A stretch of 64,000 bases of DNA from Carallia brachiata (taxonomy: Eukaryota > Streptophyta > Magnoliopsida > Malpighiales > Rhizophoraceae): contig JADCRB010000065.1 in NCBI GenBank assembly GCA_021464245.1, forward strand, positions 1,806,689-1,870,688. The letters are read 5' to 3'. Below the pieces are notes generated by a model, which was given only the letters and a program-made list of their open reading frames with translations, had not been told where the DNA came from and searched no databases. How positions within the stretch are numbered: the first letter of the stretch is position 1; each line of letters begins with the position of its first letter. The translations under genes were made by a program, and so were the position numbers. Below are positions 42,404 through 54,581 of the stretch, in pieces.

Positions 42404-44029
42404 TTTTTTTTATATTCTACTAAATATATCGACGTAATAGTAAAGTTCATCCTCTACAACAACCTTTGAGGTCAATTTGGTCCAATCAAAAAGATTAAAT
42501 TAATTTGCCGGAGACCAGGAAATTAATGCAAGTTAAAATTAATTTGGTCCAATTAGAAAACTTATTGTACCGAAATCACGCGTTTAACACTAATATTTGG
42601 CCAAATGAAAGAAGTCATGAAAATGGGCCCACTTTTGATTTAAAATCCGATTGAAGTAGAAATAGTTCCTTGCTGTTTATTTGCTCATTAGAGTATAGAA
42701 TTACCACATAATGCTGTTATCTATCGCATTTGTATTTAATACAGATAAATAAAATTACCATTTTTTTGTTTGTTTAATGTTAAATCATTTCAACCCAAAA
42801 AAAAAAAAAATGTTGAATCATTTCACTGCTAAAATTTGTTTTTTTAGGAATACTGCTAAAATTTGTCAGATTTTCTTGTGTGCCCCATGGAGGAGGACCC
42901 TCACATTTTCGCACGTGCGACTTAAGCACCGGATCCTGTGGATTTGATTACACATCTTTTTTTTTTTTTTACATATGATTTCACATCTTTGTACCTGCCA
43001 TTTCTGCATCCGCATTATAAAAAAAAAAAAAATTACGTGTAGACAACTACAATACCTGCACATGCATTCGCAGAATTACAAAAACAAAAATTTAAATGAA
43101 AAAATAACGTAGTAGAAGGATGTCTACCCGTCTACACTGTCTACGGTGTAGTTAAACAGTCTGTGCTTACTCTTTGTGCTGGAATCTATGTTGGAATATA
43201 TGAGCGATCCTCACTTAAAATAAGTTTGAAAGTTGATGGATTTGATGTCAAATTTTAAATTTAATAATCGTTATAACTTATTATGGTGGGTTTTTATTGA
43301 GATTTATCGGTATTTAAATGATAAGTTCTTTTTATAAGAGAGGATGAATAGAAATATTAATAAGTTAATAGGTAACCTCTAATTTTAATATATATATATA
43401 TGATAATTAATATATCTATAATATATTTTTTTTACTCATTTAACAAAAAAAATAAATAATAAATAAATAAACCGCATTCTTTTCATTCGCCTCTCAATAA
43501 TTATTTTTACCTAATCATCAGCTAAACAACAAGTAACTTACCGCATGTGAAATTGCGTATCAAAATTTTGGGTGCTTGATTACGCATCTTTATAGCAGCC
43601 TTTACCGCACCACTTAAAAAAAAATACAAAAATTTAGGTGAAGACATGGCAAATTAAAGAAAAAAATTAAACGAAAAATTTTGGTGGCAACTTAGTTAAA
43701 GCAATATTATGAAAAATGTTGATGAGGCGTAATGTAATAAAAGGTTTATAAATTAAAATTAAAATTTTTGAGAACTTTAAAGTAACAACAAATTATTAAA
43801 TAATTGAATTGATAAAAAAATAAATAATATAAAACAAGATACCGCTAAATAAAATTATTTTATTTTTTAAGCATAATTTTTTAGTCTTGATAAGAGAAAA
43901 TACATGGCCGTTTGATGGACAATGAAAAGAAGAGACCAACCCAAACAGAATTAGATTTAAACACAATGCTTAATTATAGATAAGGAAAATAAATATCATA
44001 TAAGATTGGGGCTTAATTATACCCTTATC

Positions 44030-44037
44030 TATAAATA
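44030..44037 (+). promoter_or_regulatory. TATA box of the ubiquitin-hydrolase-related gene
   Basis: TATAAATA lies about 30-40 bases before a CT-rich tract where plant transcripts often begin. That gives a leader of about 325 bases before the start at 44391. Confidence 0.65.
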
Positions 44038-44065
44038 GAAGAAGATCCCATTATAATTATCATTG

Positions 44066-44066
<1 letters not shown>

Positions 44067-44099
<33 letters not shown>
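44067..44099 (+). repeat. (CT)n tract in the 5' leader
   Basis: About 16 CT units just downstream of the TATA box, the usual location of plant pyrimidine patches. Confidence 0.9.
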
Positions 44100-44103
<4 letters not shown>

Positions 44104-44126
44104 AGCCTCACACTCTTCGTCGGCCA

Positions 44127-44309
44127 ATGGGGGTAGCCTGTCTGTCACTCGTACTCTTCAACTCTTTACCTAGAATTTTCGCCGATTGCCCCCCGCCCTC
44201 TCTGCCTTCCGTCGCGTCAACGGCGGCAACTACTGTGAAATCCCGAGTTTGCCCTCCACCCCCTCATTGCCCTCTCATAAATCGCCAAGTAAGTCCATAT
44301 TTATTGTAA
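44127..44309 (+). other. Possible upstream ORF (60 codons) in the leader of the hydrolase-related gene
   Basis: If transcription starts near 44065, this ATG precedes the main start and opens 60 codons beginning MGVACLSLVLFNSLPRIFAD, hydrophobic at first and then Pro/Ser-rich. A strong donor-like GTAAGT at 44289-44294 lies inside it, so the leader may be spliced instead. I do not recognise the peptide. Confidence 0.35.
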
Positions 44310-44390
44310 TTTAGCAATAGTCAATAGATAGGGGTATTTATGTATAATATCCATATGAGAATCCGATTGCTGTGACGGAGTCTGTAATTT

Positions 44391-47300
44391 ATGGGGCATA
44401 AGAAGCGCACTGCCGCTCCTCGCTCCAAACACCCTCCTCCGCCGCCGCCTCCGTCGACGGCGGAGGTCTCGGTCCTCGATGAATCTGAGCAGTCTCGGAG
44501 TCTTGGTAATCTCCCCCTCGCGAAGATCGAGCCGTCGATTCCTCCTGAATCGGATGGTTCGTCTCACTCGGCGGTTAAGTTGGAATGCGAGCGGGCGCTG
44601 ACGGCGCTTCGCCGCGGCAACCACACCAAGGCCCTCCGTCTCATGAAGGAATCGTGTTCTCGTCACGGAGATAACTCGCCGCACGCGGCCTTAATTTTCC
44701 GCGTTCAAGGCACAGTGTGCGTGAAGGTGGCCTCGATAATCGATGACCCTAACGCCAAACAGCGGCACTTGAAGAATGCGATTGACTCTGCCCGTAGAGC
44801 AGCGGAACTGTCTCCGAACTCGATAGAGTTCGCCCACTTCTACGCGAATTTGCTCTACGAGGCTGCGAATGATGGGAAGGAGTACGAGGAAGTCATGACA
44901 GAGTGTGACCGAGCGTTGGATATTAAGAGTCCGGTCGATCCCGCGAAGGAGAGCTTGCAAGACGAGAGCCAGCAGAAGATAACTACCGGAGAAGCGAGGA
45001 TTGGCCACGTGCAGAGTGAGATTAGGAGCTTGAAGCAGAAGGCAAGCATTGCTTCGATTTCTACTTGGATGAAGAATTTAGGGACTGGAGAAGAGATTAG
45101 GTTGATTCCTATAAGGAGAGCCACTGAGGATCCAATGGAGGTTAGGTTCGTGCAAACTAGGAGGCCCAACGAGATTAAAAAAGCTACAAAGACACCTGAA
45201 GAGAGAAGGAAAGAGATCGAAGTTAGGGTTGCTGCTGCCAGACTATTGCAGCAGAAATCAGAGACGAGTGCGGACAGACCGAGGGAGAGAGGAACGATAA
45301 GGGAGGAGAGATAACAAGTGGGAGTGACAAGAGAGGAGAGAGGAGGAAGTATGGGAGCAATGCGAGGAAGCAAGGAAGTAACATGGAGAGAAAGGACCGT
45401 GTACGGTCTTATTGGAATTCGATGAGCATGGATAAAAAGGGATTTGTTGAAAATCAGGATTAATGATTTGAAGGGCTATTTTGGATCGTTGAAAAATGGA
45501 TTGGCGAGTGAGATTTTCAATGAGGCATTGGCTTTTGCCGAAGAGAATAAAATGTGGAGATTTTGGATGTGCTGTAGATGTGCGGAGAAGTTTGCAGATT
45601 CAGAGAGTCATATTCATCATGTTGTGCAAGAACACATGGGGAACCTTATGCCGAAAATGCAGGCAGTTTTGCCTCAGAATGTCGATAACGAATGGATTGA
45701 GATGATCCTTAATTGTTCCTGGAAACCGCTGGATATCTCCTCTACAATTAAGATGATTGGCAATGAAGAGAAGTTCCATGATGTTGAACTTGGTGATGGT
45801 ATCTACCGGGGAAATCTTAATGAGGAGTGTGATGATTGCTTCAAAGATGCATGGGATTCCTCTCCGGACAAGGAGAATTTGAGAGATGGTTTTGCTGATT
45901 GTGCTGCAGGGACCAATGACAATGATACAGCTTCCACTATTGAGTGTAAAGGATGTGCCAGTAACCTGGGATCTATGGCATATTCTATTGACAGCTGGCC
46001 ATCATCAGAAGATTCTGAGCGTGCAAAGCTCCTGAACAGAATTCATTCTCTATTTGAGTCGCTTATTAGACATAAGTATCTTGCTGCAAGCCATCTTAAT
46101 AAGGTGATACAGTTTACGATGGATGAGCTGCAGATCCTTGCTTCTGGTTCTCAGTTTATGAACCATGGTCTGGACCAGACGCCTATGTGCATTTGCTTCC
46201 TAGGAGCACCCCAGCTGAGAAAGGTCATCAAATTCTTGCAGGAACTATTTCATTCATGTGGTTTAGGGAGACATTCTGAGAAAAGTAGTGGACTAGATGA
46301 TCCAAATAGTGCTGGTGTCCAAGGCATCGATGTTAAAGAGAAAATTATGCTTAATGGTGATGCATTGTATTTGTATGTGGATGGGTGTACATTGTCATCT
46401 GAGTCTACTTCTAGCACATGTCCTGATGACGCAGCCACAATAATCTCTTCTGACAACAGTTATGGGAATGTGGCTTTACCTGATGCGGATACTTTGCTGT
46501 CGTGGATTTTTGCGGGCCCCTCAAGCGGTGAGCAACTTCAATCATGGATGCATAATAAAGAAGAGAAAATGCATCAGGGAGTGGAAATACTTCAGACACT
46601 TGAAAAAGAGTTCTGCCACCTGCAGAGCCTTTGTGAAAGAAAATGTGAGCATTTAAGCTATGAAGAAGCATTGCAGGCAGTGGAGGATCTCTGCCTTGAA
46701 GGAGGTAAGAAGAAAGAGATTATCACAGACTCTGTTAATGGAATCTACACAGATATTCTTAGAAAGCGGAAAGAGGAGCTAGCTGTGAATGGAAACTATT
46801 CTTTTCCCATTGGCAGTAGGTTTGAGTTAGATGCCATATCGAATGTACTAAAAGAAGCAGAAGTTCTGAATGTCAACCAATATGGATATGAGGATGCTTA
46901 TGGTGGTATAACTTCTCAGTTGTGTGATGTGGAGTCTGGTGATTCAAATGGTTGGGGAATTAAGGACTGTTTTCATCAGATGGACACTTGCATAGAAGTT
47001 GCAATCCAGAAACAAAAAGAACAATTGTCGGTAGAGGTCAGTGGACTGTTTTCAGAAGCATTTTACACAAATTAGTCACTTTATGCATGTCATTCTAAAA
47101 AACTTCTTTGATAGTGCAGCTCAGCAAAATGGATGCCAGAATAATGCGAAATGTTACAGGCATGCAGCAGTTGGAGCTCAAACTTGAGCCAGCTTCTGCT
47201 ATCGACTATCGTCTGATTTTGATACCTTTATTGAAGTCATACATGAGGGTTTGTCTTGGCCTATCTAGAACTTTTTATGGTGTCATTCACCTTTCTAGCA

Positions 47301-50300
47301 TACCATTGAGTTATGCTTTTTGCTGATTTTTCTTTGTGCAGGCACATTTGGAGGATCTAGCTGAGAAGGATGCCACAGAGAAATCTGATGCTGCAAGAGA
47401 AGCATTTTTAGCAGAACTTGCACTTGATTCGAAGAATGGTGCTCGAGGAGGAAGTGATAATTCACGAACTGCACAGGAGAGGACAAAAGATAAGAAAAAG
47501 AGCAAAGAATACAAAAAGATCAAGGATTCTAAGGTTTCAATCTATTGTTCTTGTTTGCTTCTTTTTTGGGGTTTCGTAACATAATTAATGATTCATGCAC
47601 TATAATGTTTTATTTGATTGCAGGCCACAGTTGGTAGTAACCACTGTTTGCTTGATGACGAGACAACTGAACAGGGGTATGTCTGCTTTTGGTCTCACCT
47701 CTGTCTTTCTACGCCTTTGTTCAGTAATAAGCGCGGCATTATATTTTGCATGCCTACCTTATAAAAAAAAAAAAAAAGTGGGCATAGCTCATTTTTGATG
47801 TATGCTGAATGGTTCTTCCTGTAGTTCATTTCCAGTTGCATCTGATAGTGACCACCCAGGTCCTGAGCTTATTCTTCCTGCAAACGGTGAGGACTTGAAG
47901 CAGCAGGAGGAAGAATTTAGAAGTAAAATTGAGCTTGAAGATGAGGAAAGAAGGTCGAAGAATCTCTAGAGTATCAAAGACGAATTGAGAATGAGGCCAA
48001 ACTAAAGCACCTTGCTGAGCAACAGAACAAGAAATCCAATCGAGCAGCTCCAGAGCTGGTGACTGGGGGAATGCATGACGTTTACATGGAGCTTGGTTCT
48101 GCTGAAGTACATGTACACATGCCATCAGTAAGCTTTTGTTATTTGACGCACTCGCTTTTGTTATAACACAGTTTGTTAACAGTTGTTGCTATCAAATTTG
48201 TCCTTCGTTTCAGTAGAGTAAGGCATTTATGACTTTAGTACTGAAGAGTATGCCAAAAGGATCTTACTGCTTTCTATTCAAAGGCCCATTTGAACAATAA
48301 GTGAACTTTATGAACATGTATTTTCAGGACCAATGGGTCCATGATAATGGATTATCCAAGAATCTTGAAGGCATGCCTATGATACCTGCAAATGGTGCGA
48401 CAATACCAGGTGCCAAAATGATTCCATTAGACAAAAACAGACCAATGTTAGCATGATGTAATGCTACTTTTGAATGAGGCTGGGATGAGCTTGGAAATAA
48501 CTTGATTGTGTTAATTTTGCAGCGTTACCTAATGGGGGAACTGTAGAGAGCAACCTGTTGCTTTCTGATAGACGGATGGGACGAAGAAGTAGGAGGCAGA
48601 AAAATTCCAACAGATCTCTCGAGGGAAAATATCAACAGATGTTATCTGAAAAGGAAAACATTGAGGTTGGAAATGGTATGTGTTTTTATTGGGTTTTTTT
48701 TTTCTTTTTTGGGGAAAAAAATTAATTAAAGATCCTTAGTTTTGCATAGATTAGTATTTTGAATAGCTGTAAATGTTTCTGTGCTTCACTGATGTTGTTT
48801 CACCATTTGGGCATTGTCTTATTTCTATTTGGCCTTTCTTTGTTCTTTCTATTTTGCTAGCATGTTGCATTGTTGTTGTACTTCCCTCTTGAGGATGGTT
48901 ACTAGAAAGATGCAAATGGTGGTTGAACATTATTCCTTGTCAGTTGCCTTTAAGTTTAAACTGACTTTATCACGGCTTTTTATATTTGGAACCAGCTCCC
49001 CCAAGATTGGATGATTCCGGAAGTAAAACATTGAGGCAATTGCAAGTTGAGGAGGAAGATGAGGAAAGGTTTCAGGCTGATCTTAAAAGGGCTGTACGTC
49101 AAAGCCTTGGTAAGTCACAATTATCTTTAGAGTGTCAAATTCGGCATCAAGTAAATGGACTGTAAGGAAACCATGATTATCTTGATTGGTTTGCCAATTA
49201 TATGTGCTAAAATATAGCTTCCACTTTTGTTTTTTTGTTGGATAGTTTGAGCGTCTGACATAGGTGTGACTGTTGCAGTTGCTTTCATACTGAATTATGA
49301 TCTCTTTGTACTTTAAATTTTTCAGGGTACCTCAATACTATTGTGTTTGGAATTTTGTAGAACTTGCATAAGAATGATGCAATGCATTTGTGCTTTTGTG
49401 GTATTTTGATGTAGATTTATGGCTTCAAAGTCCTCTCATTTGGTCTTGGATAAATTTTTGGTGCCTGTTTCAGATTTGCATATTTCTTCAGGGTTATTGC
49501 AGGTTGTACATATGTTGCACTGGTTTGGTGCACCTAGGGTGAACAACGGAGATAAGAGGGGAAAAAGTTACTTTTTTGGAAGTGGTGGATTCGTGACTTC
49601 TCTTTGCCAGATTTAGGATGCTGGTTTTCTAAGCCCCCTTAAATCCGGTTATATATCTAATGTTGGAAAACCAGGACAGATTTGTGGTTAATAGGATTTA
49701 GGTTTAGAGTCCATTAGCGTTCGGAAAATTTGGACTGGAGGGTATAAAGTTTGGAATCTAGCTCTGGATATATTGAAGAATTTAAGAACAATGAAGACTG
49801 AAAGAAACTATGAGCATCACACTAATAGGATAGAATAATTACCTTTTCCATGCGAACATACCGATAGGAAAAAACTCGTTCACTGCTCTCTCTTCTTGAA
49901 AATGCTACAGTAACACCTATATATATGGACTCTTGACATCATTAATTTGTCTGAACTCAGACTCCTTGACTAATTAGGAGTAAGAAAAGCTATTAAGGTC
50001 AAAGGTTCAAGTCCCATCCTTCACTTGTCAAAACACTGAAAGCTAGATGGCCACTACTTACGAACTAAATAAGACTTTTAAATTTCCCAAACAATAAAAA
50101 CCTAGTCGCGACATTTTCCAGTATGATCGAAAATCACAGCAATACCCCTCCCTCCTAATATTGCTGGAAAATTAAACTAGTGTCTAAATTGGCTGTTTGA
50201 TGTGGAAGGTCATTTCGACCAAACCCGGTTAAAGAAGTAATGATGCTCTGTATCTGCCATGTCTCTTCTCAGAAATTTGCGGCTTGACGCTGCCTGACAT

Positions 50301-53300
50301 GGTAGCAATTGACAGGCCTTATCAAGTGAATTCTCTCATTTTGGTATATGCACTTGATTTTCATTTTGCTAAATTTGTATTAATGATGCCTCGCTGATTC
50401 TTTGTACTAATTAATTAGATTTGATTAAACTATTGCAGGTTCCGTTTATCTGCTTATGAATGCATCTACAGGCATCTCATGCATATTTCTTTTCTTTTTC
50501 TTGATCCTTAATTTATTTAGGAATATTGATTATTCTATTCATGTAATTTTTTATTACAGACACCTTTCAAGCAAATCAGAAAATGCCTCTGATTTCAAGT
50601 TTGACAACATCACAGCAGATACCTCAGGAACTTAATAATTTGAGTGTTTCACCAAATGAAGTCACATTCGGAAGTTTAAATGGAACTGATGTGTTCGGTA
50701 CAGGCTTGAAGAATGATGTTGGTGAATATAATTGTTTTCTGAATGTTATTATACAGGTATATGCTGTATGATTTGATCTCGAAATAGTTCTTTTATTGCT
50801 CATACTTCTCCTTCTCTTATTCATAGGTTCTGGCTTGTTTTGTTTGCTTTTGCTTGTTTAAGTTCAGTCGTTATGGCATCTAAAACGTTTTCGAGATGAG
50901 TTCTTGAGAAGATCAACATCAGAGCATCGCCATGTTGGGGATCCCTGTGTTGTCTGTGCATTGTATAATATTTTTACTGCACTGAGCATTGCATCTACGG
51001 ATATGCGAAGAGAAGCTGTTGCCCCTACATCTCTCAGAATAGCTTTGAGTAACTTGTATCCAGACAGTAATTTTTTCCAGGAGGTAATATTTTAAGAAGC
51101 TGTGTATTTGCTTTAAGTTTTGTTTGCTCATATCTTCAGAAATTTGTGTACCAAGTTGTATTCGTTTGAAACCTTCTGCCTAACATAGTAGCAATTGACA
51201 GGCTCAGATGAATGATGCATCTGAAGTATTGGAAGTCATATTTAATTGCCTTCACGAAGCATTTACCTCTGTGTCAAGTGTTTCTGACTCTGAATCAGTG
51301 GAAAGTAATAGCATGGGGTCCTGGGATTGCAAAAACCCTGCTTGTATAGTGCATACTCTATTTGGAATGGATATTTTTGAACAAATGAACTGCTACAATT
51401 GTGGTTTGGAGTCCAGACATTTGAAGTACACTTCTTTTTTCCATAATATTAATGCTAGTGCCCTTCGAACAATGAAGGTATGTGCTGCCGTTATAATTTC
51501 TAACACGATCTTTTTTGGCTAAGGCTAGATGTGATGAACTTTTCATTGAATCTCTTCATATTTAGATCTCTTGTGTGTTTCATGAATACTTTATTTAATA
51601 CTGTGCCTTGCCATTCTGCTCATTTGTGTGGAAATTTTACTAGTGTATGTTTTTGGTTCCTCTTAATGTGTTTTTATCATCGTTCAGGTCATGTGTGCTG
51701 AAAGCTCTTTTGATGAATTGTTAAATCTTGTGGAGATGAATCATCAGTTAGTTTGTGATCGTGAGAATGGTGGATGTGGGAAGCCCAACTACATCCATCA
51801 CATTCTGTCAACTCCACCACATGTTTTTATAACAGGTGACTTCTCTGAGTAATGGGAGATTATTGCATTGTTCTCAAGTAGTTTTCTCTTCTTGGCCTTG
51901 AGTGGTCCTGAAGAGCTAAATTTGAACTGATACATCTTTGATCTGCAGTACTAGGTTGGCAGAAAACATGTGAAAGTGCTGATGATATAGCAGCAACATT
52001 AGCAGCTTTAAGTATTGATATTGATATGAGTGTTCTCTACCGTGGTCTGGATCCAAAGAACCTGCATAGCCTGGTTTCTGTGGTATGTATGCTTCAGTTA
52101 CCAAAATTAGACCACATGCATTACTCTTGAAAACTTTACATGGCCCTGATAAGTTGAAAAGAAATTGGGTTATACAACAATTAAAAAAAAAAAGATTTAA
52201 TCCCAAATTTATTGGGGTTTTGTTACATGAATCTTTTCTTGCCATTTTATTTCTATTTGGAGCTGAGTTTGAAGTGAGGTTTAATTGTTCTAAAAACCTT
52301 CCAAACTAAAGATTCTCAAGTCGATTTAGTTAGCCCTCGTTCTCCTCTCACCATCCATCTGAATTTGGTGCCCGTTCTTAATTGGAGCATTAGCATTTTA
52401 AGTCTACGGTGGACATGTTCAAATAAATGCAAACAAACGCAAATGCCACTCTCCCAGCTTGCCTCCAATCAGAGCTCCTCCTACATTGCTACGAATATCA
52501 TCATTCTTATCTAGCCTTTTCAGAGGGGCCACAAATTCATCTAAGCACTCATCTTTATCGCACTCATTTTTTGAATATTAACAGCCCAACACTCACTATC
52601 ATGTAACATCACTAGTTGAATCATCGTTTGATAGAATATAGTCTTCATCTTAATGTGAACTCTGCGATGTTTTAATCCTGTCAGTAATTGTAGGAGAGAG
52701 ATGGATAATCTGTCTGAGGGGTAGAAGATGAAACATAAGCTTTTAGTGAACCTAAGCACCTGCTTCGGTGACAGATAAAAGGAAGTAATAAAAAAAAATT
52801 GCACGGTGAAGTGAATAGGTGAGAATACCTTCAATTATCTGACCACCTGTAAGTGGGCACACCGTGATGAATCAGACAGAATGTCTTGAGAATGCCAAAG
52901 AAATGTACTTTAATCACACATTCAACATTCTATTTTTAAAATGTGAAGCCAAAAGATTCTTGAGTCTTTACTGCCTTGCTGGAAACTGCCGGTTCTTCTG
53001 TTTTTTGGTCAGTGTGGGGGGAGAGGTGTGAGGCAAAATAGGTTCGGTGTAAGTAATTATTTTCAAATTCAAGTTTAGACTGGCGCCAGGGTATCGTAGA
53101 CTATATTCGGTTTCTGACCATTCAGTTTCTCGTGGAGCCAATTATTCATGTTGCCTTTGACATTATTTCTAAATTCTCATGGTACTCCAACACACATTCA
53201 GGTTTGCTATTATGGGCAACATTACCATTGCTTCGCCTATAGTCATGACCATGAGCAGTGGATTATGTATGATGACAAAACTGTCAAGGTGAATCACCTC

Positions 53301-53456
53301 TCTTTTGTAAACCATGTCTTTCATTTTGTGCTTTTGTTTCTAGTTTTACAATTTGCCTTTGATATCTAGGTTATTGGTAGCTGGACTGATGTTCTTACCA
53401 TGTGTGAAAGAGGGCACTTGCAACCTCAGGTTCTTTTCTTTGAAGCTGTAAATTAG
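44391..53456 (+). CDS. Ubiquitin carboxyl-terminal hydrolase-related protein (DUF627/DUF629, USP53/54-like), 15 exons, three apparent frameshifts
   Basis: Member of the plant family of At3g47890/At3g47910; ubiquitin-protease fold, activity uncertain. Exons: 44391-47036, 47120-47248, 47342-47533, 47624-47676, 47825-48127, 48328-48409, 48523-48675, 48996-49109, 50560-50756, 50868-51083, 51202-51477, 51688-51835, 51949-52082, 53202-53288, 53370-53456, all GT-AG, about 1605 codons once repaired. Start MGHKKRTAAPRSKH is the family's start. The N-terminal TPR-like DUF627 region covers about residues 60-170 (ALRRGNHTKALRLMKESCSR). The DUF629 region includes FWMCCRCAEKFADSESHIHH and VQEHMGNLMPKMQAVLPQNV. 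Exons 9-15 form the USP-like domain: Cys box GLKNDVGEYNCFLNVIIQ, CxxC pairs, and His region YYGQHYHCFAYSHDHEQW. The frame breaks near 45294 (missing A in an A run), near 45434-45438 (extra A) and after 47954 (missing base). Sequence resumes in the expected frame each time. Confidence 0.9.
52175..52835 (-). mobile_element. Degenerate LINE (non-LTR retrotransposon) 3' fragment, antisense in intron 13
   Basis: The minus strand reads MLHDSECWAVNIQKMSAIKM (ECWAV codons at about 52580-52598), then DIRSNVGGALIGGKLGEWHL (about 52433-52510), then MARKDSCNKTPINLGLNL. This is the ordered C-terminal signature of plant LINE polyproteins (YGxECWAVKKQ, IRxKVGVAPIxxKLxExRLRWFGH, terminal ADPNxLG). Stops and frame shifts show that it is dead. 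It sits in the largest intron of the gene, opposite to transcription. Confidence 0.75.
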
Positions 53457-54581
53457 TGCTTTTGTGGAATTGCTCAAATTATTTGCCACTGGTGAGCCTC
53501 AAGTTCTGCATTTTTGGCATCCAACCAATAGATATCGAAAGGCCTGATTTTAGTGACGCACTGTGGCTTCATCATGGTATAAAGCAAAACTTGCAACACG
53601 GTTTTGGAGGACATCATATTTTTTATTAAAAGAGACGCAACATGAAATCAAGAATTTTGTGATAAATCTGGAAGATCTTGTGCGAAAATTTGGTCCTTTT
53701 TGGGAAAGAATGAATTTTCAACAGAGTATTTCTTAATTCGAGGAACATGGTTAGTAGAAGAGCCTGAAAGGGTGGTTTTTGGCTCCTTGGCATCTAATAC
53801 TTGTGCCGGAGTAATTGGGATTTTGTCCATAGAGTTTTCTCTTTGCTACTGGTGGATCTCTCCATAAGTTGGTTTTGTTTTGAACGAGGAGCAGAACAGT
53901 TGCATGATGGCGAATGCATTGAGAGATTATATGCCTTAGTTTATACATAGTGGCTAATAGCATCTTGTTGCTGCGAGGAGGAAATACTATAGCAGATGTA
54001 AGTGATGGGGAATTTAGTTGATTAGAAACGAACTTTTTGCTAGATGATCCTTTTTAGCAAAAATACTCGTCCCCTTTAAAAGGTTCTGTGTAGTCATCAT
54101 GGCTCGTTGGGCCTTGGACTCGTTACATGCACTTTATTATAGTTGTCATTTATGGTCATTCTAATCCGGAAGGATTATTGAGAGGCAATATCTTTTTTTT
54201 TTTGGTTCCTTTTTTAGATACAGCTTCACTTATAGTTCATCAGAGAAGACTATTGTATAACCAATGGTGTTAGAATTTGGTACATGCAGCTTTGGTACTT
54301 ATAGGCCCCAAAGTGGAAATTGTTTTTGATCTCGAACTTCACCTCACTTGCTTTAGTCACGTCATTCTGAGTTCCCAACACAGCGACGGTTTTCGCCGGC
54401 TGTTAAGTCTGGTAGTTCGCTCTTTGCAAGTGCGTGGTGCAGCAAGGGCTTCTTTTGCTGTCATGTTCTTGTATTGTCCTCCTCTGTTATATCTACAATG
54501 TATTGTTGAACTTTCAATGGTAAACTGCTGCACGGAAACTGGATCTGAAGTTTTATCATTTTTCGATTTATGGGGTTTTAG

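Larger units (their letters stand above)
38352..44020. other. Intergenic region rich in MITEs and a large pyrimidine minisatellite
   Basis: The first few hundred bases are probably the PPR 3' untranslated region. After that come a MITE-like element (38895-39287), a possible nested pair of inverted-repeat elements around 39488-41323 enclosing the minisatellite, a 121-base tandem duplication (41439-41682), a foldback element (41969-42403) and an inverted copy of the AT-rich dispersed repeat (about 43720-43860). Long open frames in the minisatellite are low-complexity Ser/Leu/Phe readings and are not genes. Confidence 0.7.

Noticed and set aside
44301..45373. Minus-strand frames of 105-172 codons under the hydrolase-related gene
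   Set aside because: Antisense of the first coding exon, with low-complexity Arg-rich and Leu/Ser-rich products and no motif.
49980..50040. GGTTCAAGTCCC in intron 8 of the hydrolase-related gene as a tRNA T-arm
   Set aside because: There is no matching A box or acceptor stem at the correct distance. At most it is a SINE trace.
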